64,000 bases of DNA from JBKXSZ01 sp047017005 (GTDB lineage: Bacteria > Bacillota > Clostridia > TANB77 > CAG-508). Under the pieces are notes generated by a model that searched no databases, had not been told where the DNA came from, and was given only the letters and a program-made list of their open reading frames with translations. The translations under genes were made by a program, and so were the position numbers. Location: assembly GCA_047017005.1 (NCBI GenBank), contig JBKXSZ010000001.1, positions 62,001-126,000 of the forward strand. Direction: 5' to 3'. Positions 33,737 to 42,182 of this stretch are shown one piece after another; position 1 is the stretch's first letter; every line of letters starts with the position of its first letter.

Positions 33737-34783
33737 TTACGGAAGGTTATGCTTTGCGATGAAAAAAATCTTTTTATTTTTTACCAATATTTTTATATTT
33801 TTTTTGGGCATTAAATATTTATTTCCAATATTATTACTGCATAATTTTAAAATATCTTCGATATGTATCATTTCTATTCCCATATTTGGTCCTAATAGTT
33901 GTTTAATACTGTATAGTATAACCCTTCTTCTTAATACTAATTCCAATTGATTGAATTTTTTTAAATTTAACTGAATTTCGATTTGTTTTTCTTGTTGGGT
34001 CGTCTGCTTATCCTTTAGATTTTTTATTAAAACTTCTTGAAAAGCTTTTTCTGTTTGTTTTTCCATATATTCATTTTCTTCTCTTACTATATTCGAAAGG
34101 CGATTTATACTTTGTACTATGTTTGGATTAAATTCTTTTTTGATATACGGAATCAAGCAGTTTCGTATTTTATTTCTTGTATAAATATTCTCTTGATTAG
34201 TTTTATCAATTCTAGGGTTTAATTTTTCTGTTTTAGCATATTCTTCAATTTCCTCTTTTGAGCATTCTATAAGTGGTCTAATATATCTTCCTTCCCTTAT
34301 CGGTAAAATACCTCCTAAACCATTTAAACTGCTTCCTCTTAGTAAATGTAATAGTACGGTTTCTGCATTATCATTTTTATGATGTGCTGTTACAATTTTA
34401 TTCGCATCTACCTTTTCTAATACCTCTTGAAAAAATTCATATCTTACTTTTCTTCCCGCTTCTTCTGTTCCTATCTTTTCCAGTTTTGCAACTTTTGAAA
34501 CAGAAACTCTTTTTACAAAACAGTCTAATCCATGACTTTTGCAATAGTTTTCCACATATTGTTCATCCACAGTGGCTTCTTTTCGAAGTCCATGATTAAT
34601 ATGGCATACATAAATTTCAAAAGGAAGATGTAACGTTTCTTCTTTTCGAATTTTATTTAATATATGCAAAAGGCAAATAGAATCTGGGCCACCAGATACT
34701 CCTATTACGAGTTTATCTCCAGATTCTATTTGTTGATAGTTTTGAATTGTGTTTAATACTTTTCTTTCTAATTCTTGTAACAT
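33737..34783 (-). CDS. tilS: tRNA(Ile)-lysidine synthetase
   Basis: Modifies C34 of the CAU-anticodon tRNA-Ile to lysidine so that it reads AUA. The PP-loop ATPase motif VIGVSGGPDSICLLHIL is at about residues 27-43, followed by CHINHGLRKEATVDEQYVENYC and GTEEAGRKVRYEFF, the TilS signatures; HHKNDNAETVLLHLLRGSSLNGLGG completes the active site. At 348 aa it is somewhat short because the C-terminal domain is reduced. It lies 14 bp after dnaB and upstream of ftsH, as in many Firmicutes. Confidence 0.94.
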   Translation of the reverse strand: MLQELERKVLNTIQNYQQIESGDKLVIGVSGGPDSICLLHILNKIRKEETLHLPFEIYVCHINHGLRKEATVDEQYVENYCKSHGLDCFVKRVSVSKVAKLEKIGTEEAGRKVRYEFFQEVLEKVDANKIVTAHHKNDNAETVLLHLLRGSSLNGLGGILPIREGRYIRPLIECSKEEIEEYAKTEKLNPRIDKTNQENIYTRNKIRNCLIPYIKKEFNPNIVQSINRLSNIVREENEYMEKQTEKAFQEVLIKNLKDKQTTQQEKQIEIQLNLKKFNQLELVLRRRVILYSIKQLLGPNMGIEMIHIEDILKLCSNNIGNKYLMPKKNIKILVKNKKIFFIAKHNLP

Positions 34784-34797
34784 GAATATCCTTTCTT

Positions 34798-36132
34798 CTA
34801 TTCTTCTCGATATTTCTCAATATTGGCAAATTTTGTATAGTTTCCAAGCCATAATAGTTCTACTGTTCCAGTAGAGCCTGATCTATGTTTTGCAATAATA
34901 ATTTCTGCGATATTTTTCTTTTCACTATCTTCGTTATAATAGTCATCACGATATAGGAACATAACAATATCCGCATCTTGCTCAATTGCTCCTGACTCTC
35001 TTAAGTCCGATAGCATTGGTCTATGGTCTGGTCTTTGTTCTGCTGCTCTAGAAAGCTGTGAAAGTGCTATAACAGGTACATTTAATTCCTTTGCTAGAAT
35101 TTTTAAAGAACGACTAATTTCTGAGATCTCTTGCTCACGGCTTCCTCCTCTTTTTCCACTTGCGGATATTAACTGTAAGTAGTCAATTACAACTAGTCCA
35201 ATATTTTTCTCTAGTTTTAGCTTTCTACATTTGGCTCGAATTTCCATTACAGAAATACCTGGTGTATCATCTACATAAATATCTGCTTCTGATAAAGGAC
35301 CTATCGCACCTGCAAGTTTTACCCAGTCCCCTTCTTCTATTCTGCCTGTTCTTACTTTATTACTATCTACCATTGCTTCACTACATAAAATCCTGTTTAC
35401 CAACTGCTCTTTTGACATTTCTAGACTAAATACTGCTACTGGAACTTTTGCTCTTACTGCTGCATTGGTTGCAATATTTAAAGCAAAAGCTGTTTTTCCC
35501 ATTGCTGGTCTTGCTGCTATTAATATTAAATCCGATTCGTGAAGTCCTGCCGTTTTATAGTCTAAATCTGCAAATCCAGTTGGTACTCCTGTTATTGGTT
35601 CTTTTTGGTTATATAATTTTTCTAATTGTGAAAAAGTATCTACTAAAATGTCTTTCATTGGGCTATAGCCTTTTTGATTTTTAGATTGCATAATATCAAA
35701 AATCTTTTTTTCTGCTGCATCCATAATATTCTCTACTTCTTGTGTAGGGTCATATCCTAAACTAATAATTTCATTGGCTGTTTTTATTAGATTTCGTAAG
35801 ATAGCTTTTTCTTCTACTATCTTAATATATTTTTCTACATTTGCTGTAGTAGGTACCTTTTCTGGAAGTTCTGCTAAATATTCTAATCCACCTACTTGTT
35901 CTAATTTTCCTTGTGTTGCAAGTTCTGATTTTAGGGTAATAATGTCTACTGGTTCTGCTCGATTATATAGGCTTAAAATTGCTTCATAAATTGCTTTATT
36001 ATCTTCACGATAAAAGTCTTCTGGCTTTAATACTTCTATTGCGCTAATAACAGCATCTTTATCTGTTAACATACTTCCTAGTACTGCTTGTTCCGCTTCT
36101 ATATCACTTGGTGGTATTTTCGTTAATTCCAT
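34798..36132 (-). CDS. dnaB: Replicative DNA helicase
   Basis: Hexameric fork helicase. N-terminal domain PPSDIEAEQAVLGSMLTDKDA; RecA-like motor with Walker A ARPAMGKTAFALNIA (about residue 210), VFSLEMSKEQLVNRILC, Walker B LVVIDYLQLIS, and ALSQLSRAAEQRPDHRPMLSDLRESGAIEQDAD. The 444-aa length is typical, with no intein. It follows rplI by 26 bp. Confidence 0.97.
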   Translation of the reverse strand: MELTKIPPSDIEAEQAVLGSMLTDKDAVISAIEVLKPEDFYREDNKAIYEAILSLYNRAEPVDIITLKSELATQGKLEQVGGLEYLAELPEKVPTTANVEKYIKIVEEKAILRNLIKTANEIISLGYDPTQEVENIMDAAEKKIFDIMQSKNQKGYSPMKDILVDTFSQLEKLYNQKEPITGVPTGFADLDYKTAGLHESDLILIAARPAMGKTAFALNIATNAAVRAKVPVAVFSLEMSKEQLVNRILCSEAMVDSNKVRTGRIEEGDWVKLAGAIGPLSEADIYVDDTPGISVMEIRAKCRKLKLEKNIGLVVIDYLQLISASGKRGGSREQEISEISRSLKILAKELNVPVIALSQLSRAAEQRPDHRPMLSDLRESGAIEQDADIVMFLYRDDYYNEDSEKKNIAEIIIAKHRSGSTGTVELLWLGNYTKFANIEKYREE

Positions 36133-36158
36133 ATTACCGCTCCCATTTCTTTTCTATC

Positions 36159-36605
36159 TTAATCTGCTATTACATCTACTTTTAGTTTTGCTGTTATTCC
36201 TTCGTACAATCGCATTTCTACTGTTACCAATCCTAATACTTTGATTGTTTCTGGTAATATAATCTTCTTTTTATCTACTTCTATTTGATATTGTCTTTTT
36301 AGATTCTCAGCGATTTCTTTTGCTGTAACTCCACCAAATATTTTTCCATTTTCTCCAGCTTTTACTTTTATCTTTAGCTGAATTCCTTCTACTTTTTTTG
36401 CTATTTGTTTTGCTTCTTCTTTTGCCACTTCTTTTTTATGATTTTCAGAGTCTTTCTTTCCTTTTAATTTTGTCATATTTTCACTATTTGCTTCTACCGC
36501 TAATTTCTTAGGAAATAAATAGTTTCTTGCATATCCATCACTCGCATTAATTACTTCATCCTTTTTTCCTACACCTTTAATATCTGCCATTAAAATTACT
36601 TTCAT
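36159..36605 (-). CDS. rplI: 50S ribosomal protein L9
   Basis: 148-aa bL9: N-terminal domain MKVILMADIKGVGKKDEVI...DGYARNYLFPKKLA, long connecting helix, C-terminal domain GGVTAKEIAENLKRQYQIEVDKK. The start is at 36605 with GGAGG 7 bases upstream; five codons further upstream only cover the ribosome binding site. It lies between gdpP and dnaB, the common Firmicutes order. Confidence 0.96.
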   Translation of the reverse strand: MKVILMADIKGVGKKDEVINASDGYARNYLFPKKLAVEANSENMTKLKGKKDSENHKKEVAKEEAKQIAKKVEGIQLKIKVKAGENGKIFGGVTAKEIAENLKRQYQIEVDKKKIILPETIKVLGLVTVEMRLYEGITAKLKVDVIAD

Positions 36606-36892
36606 TCTATTTACCTCCATTTTCTAATATTGCAGTTAATAGTATATCTCAAAAATGTGTTTTTTTCAAGTTCTTATGATGAATCCTTCTTATTCTAGAT
36701 GAACTTTTCCCCTTTCTCAACATTTCCTAGCCAAGTTATAGATTTCTTCTTTACTAGGTCCTAGCATTTCAAATTCTAAATATAGAACGTTCTCAACATT
36801 ATGCGCTTTTTTTGCTGTCTTGATCCATAATCAAATTTAAGCATCTGAATTTTTATAAATTACACTATATTTTCTCCTTTATTACAAGAAAA

Positions 36893-36913
36893 ATGAGCTA
36901 GATTCTAGCTCAT
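36893..36913 (-). terminator. Terminator overlapping the gdpP stop codon
   Basis: ATGAGCTAGA / TCTAGCTCAT with a 1-nt centre, followed by TTTTTCTTG on the minus strand. The stop codon at 36905 lies inside the stem. Confidence 0.7.
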
Positions 36914-38923
36914 AATTTCACTAAAATATTCATTAATTCGATTGATTAATTCTTGCTTTACTTCTTCTACAGTCATTCCTTCTACTTGTGCACCTGCTAA
37001 CGTAATATGACCTCCGCCTCCTAATTTTTCTAAAATAACTTGTACATTAATATCTCCTATTGAACGGCCACTAATACACACTTTATCTCCTAGATTACCG
37101 ATAACAAAAGAAGCTGTAATATCGCTTATTGTTAGTAGCTCATCTGCTGCTTTTGCACAGATAATACCTGCATCCTTATCTTCTGGCTCATAGATAGAAA
37201 TTCCAATCGTATCATTTACAATCTCAGCATCTCTAACAATTTCAGATATTTTGTTATAGCTTTCTAAATCGCTTTGGAACCATTTCTTTACTTTAATAAT
37301 ATCTACTCCACATTTTCTCAAATATGCTGCCGCTTCAAAGGTTCTTACTCCTGTTTTAAATGTAAAGTTCTTGGTATCCATCATGATTCCTGCATAAAGA
37401 CTTTCAGTTTCTATTTGTGTTAGTTTAATTTTAGTTTCTGCATATTGCAATAACTCTGTAACTAGTTCTGCTGCTGAAGAAGCATATACTTCTTGGAAAG
37501 TAAGCATACTATTTTCAATATAGTCTGTACTTCTTCTATGATGGTCAATAACTACAATTTTATTAGTTCTATCTAATAGTTCTGGCACTTCTACATAGCT
37601 TTTCTTATGAGTGTCTACAATAATTAGAAGCGTCTCTGGACTTACTTTTGATATTGCTTCACTTCTATCAATTAATATGGTTTGGTATTCTTTTTCCTTT
37701 TTCATAGATTCAATAAAATTATTTAAAGTTAATCCAAATGTATTATTTACGATATAGGCATCTTTTCCTAAGCTTTTTGCTAAACGGTATATTCCTAAAC
37801 TAGACCCCATAGAGTCAATATCGCCATTAGAATGTCCCATTACCATAACATCTTTTGCTTCTTTTATTAATTCTTCTAACGCATGTGCTACAATTCTTGC
37901 TTTTACCTTTGTTCTCTTCTCTACTTCTTGTGCTCTTCCTCCGAAAAACTCATATTTACCATTTTTACGGATAACAGCTTGGTCACCACCACGTCCTAAT
38001 GCAATATCCATTGCAGCTTCTGCTGATTTATATTTATCATAATAAGAATTTCCCTCATTGGAAATAGCAATACTTAATGTTAATTGTAATTTTCCTTCTA
38101 TACTAATTTCTTTTACTTTATCTAATATATCAAATTTGGAATCTTCTATTTGTTCTAAATATTTTTGTTGGAACAAATATACAAATCGATCTCTATCTGC
38201 TTTAACTGCTAAACCACCAGTCTCTGCCGCCCATTCATATATATTTTTTTCAATCTCCGCTAATATTTGTGGTCTTGCTTCATTCGAGATTCTTTGCATA
38301 ATCTCTTCATAATTATCTACCATTACAATCCCTAAGCAAAGTTTAGAATCATTATATTCTTGAATAATCTCTAGTTGTTTTGTAATATCAATAAAATATA
38401 GGATTGCCATATACTTATTTTCTTTTTTTCGCTCATTACTTTTAGATTTAACATATTCACCAACTACACGATAGTGTGAGTTTTCAATCTTTATTTGTTT
38501 TGCAATAGAACGATTTTTATCGTCTTTGGCATTTTCTATATCTTCTTTAATATCCAGAATAATTTCTTCTAAGTAATTTCCAATATCAATATTTGCAAAT
38601 TCACTAACGAACTTTTCACTCTTCCATATAATATTACCATCTGTCTCCACAATAACAAGTGGGAATGGGGAATTTATTAATGTTTTTCTTGCTGTAGAAT
38701 CTACACTAAAAGTTAAATCTTGCACATGTTTTGAAATTTCCGCTTTTCTCTTGTTATTTGCCCATAAAGAGTATGCTACAATAATAACATATAGAATAAG
38801 ACTTGGAACTATTAATCTGGTATCATAAATACATAATGCAACTAATAAAACAGCAATGATTACTAAATAAATCTTTGTTTTTGATATTAGTTTATCAAAT
38901 GCTTGTCTGTTGTTCGTATGCAT
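36905..38923 (-). CDS. gdpP: Cyclic-di-AMP phosphodiesterase
   Basis: GdpP/YybT family, degrades c-di-AMP to pApA and so tunes potassium and wall homeostasis. Two N-terminal membrane segments (about residues 14-32 and 36-52), a PAS-like domain (about 60-180), a degenerate GGDEF domain (about 190-325), then DHH with VMGHSNGDIDSMGSSLG, IIVDTHKK and VVIDHHRRS, and DHHA1 with KLGGGGHITLAGAQ near the end. All metal-binding motifs are present. The 672-aa length is normal. First gene of the run leading into rplI and dnaB. Confidence 0.95.
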   Translation of the reverse strand: MHTNNRQAFDKLISKTKIYLVIIAVLLVALCIYDTRLIVPSLILYVIIVAYSLWANNKRKAEISKHVQDLTFSVDSTARKTLINSPFPLVIVETDGNIIWKSEKFVSEFANIDIGNYLEEIILDIKEDIENAKDDKNRSIAKQIKIENSHYRVVGEYVKSKSNERKKENKYMAILYFIDITKQLEIIQEYNDSKLCLGIVMVDNYEEIMQRISNEARPQILAEIEKNIYEWAAETGGLAVKADRDRFVYLFQQKYLEQIEDSKFDILDKVKEISIEGKLQLTLSIAISNEGNSYYDKYKSAEAAMDIALGRGGDQAVIRKNGKYEFFGGRAQEVEKRTKVKARIVAHALEELIKEAKDVMVMGHSNGDIDSMGSSLGIYRLAKSLGKDAYIVNNTFGLTLNNFIESMKKEKEYQTILIDRSEAISKVSPETLLIIVDTHKKSYVEVPELLDRTNKIVVIDHHRRSTDYIENSMLTFQEVYASSAAELVTELLQYAETKIKLTQIETESLYAGIMMDTKNFTFKTGVRTFEAAAYLRKCGVDIIKVKKWFQSDLESYNKISEIVRDAEIVNDTIGISIYEPEDKDAGIICAKAADELLTISDITASFVIGNLGDKVCISGRSIGDINVQVILEKLGGGGHITLAGAQVEGMTVEEVKQELINRINEYFSEIMS

Positions 38924-39021
38924 GCTAATCTCCTTTTACTCATAATACTTATATTTTACGCTATTTAGGGCTAAAAGTCAAGTTTTGCTACTAGAACTAC
39001 TGTCTTTAAGGCTATTTTAAT

Positions 39022-39058
39022 AGGCATATTAGAAGTTTTTGTTTTTTCTAATATGCCT
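39022..39058. terminator. Hairpin after trxA
   Basis: AGGCATATTAGAA (39022-39034) pairs with TTCTAATATGCCT (39046-39058). The stronger T-run is on the plus strand, but the only gene ending here is trxA on the minus strand. Strand of action unclear. Confidence 0.6.
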
Positions 39059-39083
39059 TTTTTTATTATTCTTTTTTAGCTTT

Positions 39084-39395
39084 TTACATTGATTTTTCTA
39101 CCATCTGTTTTATGCTATCTGCATCATGAAATCCTACAAACTTATCTACTACTTTCCCTTGTTTCATGAACACAACAGTGGGAACTGCTTCTACACCATA
39201 TTTCATTGCTAAATCTTGATTTCCATCAATATCTACTTTATAGAAATCTACTTTTCCTGCATATTCTTCAGATACTCCATCTATTACTGGTGAAAGCATT
39301 TTACATGGTCCACACCAAGTTGCAAAAAAGTCTACCACGCATAATTTATTATTTTGTATTACTTCTTCGAAGTTTCCATTTTCTATTTGTTTCAT
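39084..39395 (-). CDS. trxA: Thioredoxin
   Basis: 103-aa single-domain thioredoxin with the redox site WCGPC in FFATWCGPCKMLSPVID (about residues 29-33), DIDGNQDLAMKYGVEAVPTVVFMKQG with the cis-proline, and the normal C-terminal helix. Stand-alone gene downstream of a small Cys-rich ORF. No thioredoxin reductase is adjacent. Confidence 0.96.
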   Translation of the reverse strand: MKQIENGNFEEVIQNNKLCVVDFFATWCGPCKMLSPVIDGVSEEYAGKVDFYKVDIDGNQDLAMKYGVEAVPTVVFMKQGKVVDKFVGFHDADSIKQMVEKSM

Positions 39396-39485
39396 TTCAA
39401 AAACCTCCTAATTTTATTCTTTTATTAGTATATCATACAATACAATAAATTATTATTCTTTTTTAAAGAAAAGAGAAAAGAATTT

Positions 39486-39671
39486 TTACTTTTCTTTTCC
39501 CTTCTCCTTCCATGGATTTGGATAAGGATTCTTTTTTGCTAGACACTGCCGTTGTTTATGAATATTGGGGCTATGTTTACAATAGGAAACCTTATCTCTT
39601 TTTAGGCACACTATTTTAGTGCATCCTTTACATGTTGATGTCTCTACTACTCTTCTTGTCATTACAAACAT
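39486..39671 (-). CDS. Small cysteine-rich protein, 61 aa
   Basis: Basic protein with five cysteines: CKGC, then IVC, SYC and RQC. This spacing could bind a metal or form a small zinc-ribbon-like fold. The start is placed at ATG 39671 with GGAG 8 bases upstream; a GTG three codons earlier would overlap that site. It lies between the group II intron and trxA. No family recognised. Confidence 0.55.
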   Translation of the reverse strand: MFVMTRRVVETSTCKGCTKIVCLKRDKVSYCKHSPNIHKQRQCLAKKNPYPNPWKEKGKEK

Positions 39672-39766
39672 GTCTTCCACTCCTTTTCTTGTCTTTTATT
39701 ATATCCTATCTTTTAACTTTTTTCTAGTCTTGACTTCATCTTATAGCTCGTCTATATGGTTTTATA

Positions 39767-41401
39767 ATCGAGTAGAGAATAAATAATTATTTTATTTATT
39801 CCCTCTCACACCACCACATCGTGCCGTTCGGCAATGGGCGGTTCAATTTATATTTCAACATGAACTTTTGCATATTGGTCTGATAGAAATATCAGACCTC
39901 TTTTTCTTAGCCTCTCATTATTTATTGCAAATTTAACCCAATCCGTTTTTGCTACTAACTGATAACCTTTGCTTGTATGAGATAATCCGTACGCTATATC
40001 TGGCTTTACTCCTAGTTGTTTTAATGCCTTCTCTTTTCTCTCTGGTTTCTTCCACTGTTTCCAGATTATTACTCTTATTCTTGTTCTCAAATGTTCGTCT
40101 ATCTCTTGTATCGCATTCTTCATATTGGCTATTCTAAAGTAGTTTACCCAACCTCTGACTAAGTAGTTGATTTGTTTTATTCTATAGTCTAAGCTTATGC
40201 TCCAATTTCTTTTGGTTAGTGCTTTTAGCTTTCTTTTTAGCTTTTGGTATGCTTTAATATGTGGTTTTGGTTTCCACTTTCCTTTTGTATCCTTCCAAAA
40301 ACTAAAACTTAAATACTTCGTTTTTGTAGGTCTTGTTACTTTGCTCTTCTCTGCATTTACTTTTAAACCTAGTTTCTTTTCAATATATTTTGTTATTGAA
40401 CTCAATACTCGGTTTGCTGCTTTCTCACTCTTAACCATTATGATACAGTCGTCCGCATAGCGAACGAACTGCAAGCCACGTACTTCTAATTCTTTATCTA
40501 GTTCGTTTAACATTATATTTGATAGCAATGGACTTAAGTTTCCTCCTTGTGGTGTTCCTTTTTCTGTTGCTTTGACTATTCCTTTATCCATTACTCCTGC
40601 ACTTAGATATTTTCTTATTAATGATACTACGTCTCCGTCTTTTATTGTTCTCATTATGATATTGATTAGTCTATCTTGGTCTACTGTGTCGAAAAATCTC
40701 TCTAGGTCTATATCTACTATCCATTCATAACCATCATTTAAGTATTCTAACGCTCTTATTACTGCTTGTTCACAGCTTCTCAAACCATAACTGTTATCAC
40801 TGAACTGTTCTTCAAATATTGGACTTAATATTTGTACCATTGCTTGCTGTATTATCCTATCAAATACTGTTGGTATTCCTAAATTTCTCATTTTGCCATT
40901 CTCTTTAGGTATTTGCACTCAATGACGAATAAATGATTGATTTTGAATACTCTCTGGGATACGCCCATACCATTTTCATTAACACATTCTAACTATTATT
41001 CGTCCCTAATTTTGGTGTTTGAAACACTACAAATTGTTCAACCCTTCGGAAAAAAAAATTTTTCCTACTATGGTATCTGCTGACTTCTTGCGATAAACCT
41101 TTTTCGACCATTATTTCTAATGTCCACAAGACCTCACGGGGTAAGTCGTTTAATTTTCCTCTTTTACCCACTTGATTTACTTGATAAGGTTACGTACATC
41201 TTTTGGACTTTGACTTCAGTGGTAGTCTTATCCTCTTATCAAGCCTTAGTATCAAGTTTTTGTTCATTGAGCCAAGATTTTGCTACACACTTCCTCCACG
41301 TCACACCTCACGATGGAACGCTTGTGTTTCACTATGTGGTTGGCGATGTATACCTCCACTACGGACTTTCACCGATTAACTAAACGACATGCCCGTCGCA
41401 C
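39767..41401 (-). mobile_element. Group II intron with truncated ORF
   Basis: The 5' boundary is GTGCGAC at 41401, followed by domain I sequence (GGTGAAAGTCCGTAGTGGAGG). Domain V lies at about 39790-39845 (GAACCGCC...GCCGAACGGC...GGTGGTGTGAGAGG), then a domain VI hairpin with AT-rich arms and an end near CTACTCGAT at about 39767. The total of about 1.6 kb is shorter than intact 2.2-2.5 kb introns because the ORF lost its N-terminal part. The 5' end stands 10 nt behind a strong hairpin, as expected of introns that target terminator-like stems. The 3' boundary is approximate. Confidence 0.85.
39848..40918 (-). pseudogene. ltrA: Group II intron reverse transcriptase/maturase, N-terminus lost
   Basis: RT palm and maturase regions are intact over 356 codons: GKMRNLGIPTVFDRIIQQA, DIDLERFFDTVD, GTPQGGNLSPLLSNIMLNELD, VRYADDCIIM with the catalytic YADD, and a maturase/X-domain part (YLVRGWVNYFRIANM). 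QGxxxSP marks it as a group II intron RT, not a DGR RT. The frame is interrupted by TGA just before GTGCAAATACC (40918); upstream traces such as PESIQNQSFIRH belong to the same frame, but the first fingers segment of about 60-100 residues is missing. Probably inactive unless helped in trans. Confidence 0.85.
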
Positions 41402-41411
41402 CAGTAATTAT

Positions 41412-41528
41412 CCCCCGGCTAAGCCGGGGGCTTTTTACTCATAACGCCTAAAAGGCTATGTTACAAGCAGAGCCTCAAGGCTCATAGCTGTTCCGACGCA
41501 TGCGTCTCTTATAACCCGTTAAACGGGT
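41412..41528. repeat. Cluster of five perfect hairpins at the transposase 3' end
   Basis: In 117 bp: 41412-41430 (8-bp stem), 41446-41456 (GCCT/AGGC), 41470-41483 (GAGCCT/AGGCTC), 41495-41506 (GACGCATGCGTC palindrome) and 41514-41528 (ACCCGTT/AACGGGT). The last overlaps the transposase stop region. It is GC-rich against an AT-rich background. Confidence 0.85.
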
Positions 41529-42009
41529 CTTTATATTCTTTTATTGATATTTGATCATACATCATATCTTCTTGTAGTTGATTTCTCACATATTCTGCAA
41601 TTCTTTTTGCATTTTTACCTACCGTGTCTACATAGTAGCCACGGCACCAAAAACTTCGTTGGCCAAATTTGTACTTCAAATTTGACCACCTCTGGAAAAT
41701 TATGAGGCTGCTTTTGCCTTTTAATATTCCCATATATTTTGACACTGATAATTTTGGTGGTATTTCTACAAACATATGCACATGATCTGGGCAAACTTCA
41801 GCCTCTATAATTTTCACTCCCTGCCAATCTGAAATATCTCTCAAAATTTTACCTATTTCTAATCTTTTCTGCCCATAAAAAATTTTTCTCCTATACTTTG
41901 GTGCAAATACTATATGATATTTGCAATTCCACTTTGTGTGTGATAAACTTGACATTGTATCATATGTAGTGCTTTCTTCTTTAGTTTTTTTACTGAATAT
42001 ACTATTCAT
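41509..42009 (-). CDS. tnpA: IS200/IS605 family transposase TnpA
   Basis: HUH/Y1 single-strand transposase. The metal site HUH is HVHMFVEIPP (about residue 71) and the catalytic tyrosine lies in WCRGYYVDTVGKN (about 127); KYHIVFAPKYRRKIFYG and YMGILKGKSS are family signatures. Complete and apparently intact. The start is taken at 42009 (AAAGGAG about 9 bases upstream) rather than a TTG three codons earlier, which gives 166 aa, slightly longer than usual because of a Lys/Glu-rich head. Confidence 0.94.
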   Translation of the reverse strand: MNSIFSKKTKEESTTYDTMSSLSHTKWNCKYHIVFAPKYRRKIFYGQKRLEIGKILRDISDWQGVKIIEAEVCPDHVHMFVEIPPKLSVSKYMGILKGKSSLIIFQRWSNLKYKFGQRSFWCRGYYVDTVGKNAKRIAEYVRNQLQEDMMYDQISIKEYKDPFNGL

Positions 42010-42143
42010 GATACACAACTCCTTTCATTTATTTTATCAATTATGCGTCGAAACATATTGATATTATAGCATGAAAGGAGTTGCTTTGCTACAAAGCTAA
42101 AGCTTATGCTACTACCGGCATAGCCGGAAGATTACTTACATTG

Positions 42144-42171
42144 AAAAGAACGGACTAAAGCCCGTTCTTTT
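42144..42171 (-). terminator. Terminator of rpoBC
   Basis: AAAAGAACGG (42144-42153) pairs with CCGTTCTTTT (42162-42171), 12 bp after the rpoC stop. The IS200 element lies immediately beyond it. Confidence 0.75.
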
Positions 42172-42182
42172 ATTTATCCATA

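Larger units (their letters stand above)
41403..42137 (-). mobile_element. IS200-type insertion sequence (IS200/IS605 family)
   Basis: Contains one Y1 transposase and no TnpB. Subterminal hairpins are present near both ends: CCCCCGGC/GCCGGGGG (41412-41430) on the transposase 3' side and CCGGC/GCCGG (42115-42127) on its 5' side. Ends are approximate since this family has no inverted repeats or target duplication. It sits between the group II intron and the rpoC terminator. Confidence 0.75.

Noticed and set aside
39848..40918. Reverse transcriptase as the DGR enzyme for the two surface proteins
   Set aside because: The motif is QGGNLSP, typical of group II introns (DGR enzymes have QGxxxSQ), a maturase part follows and the ribozyme ends flank it.
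41412..41528. Omega-RNA of a TnpB system
   Set aside because: No TnpB gene or fragment is present; the element is IS200-type with TnpA only.
41403..41530. CRISPR array
   Set aside because: The hairpins differ in sequence and there is no regular repeat-spacer pattern.
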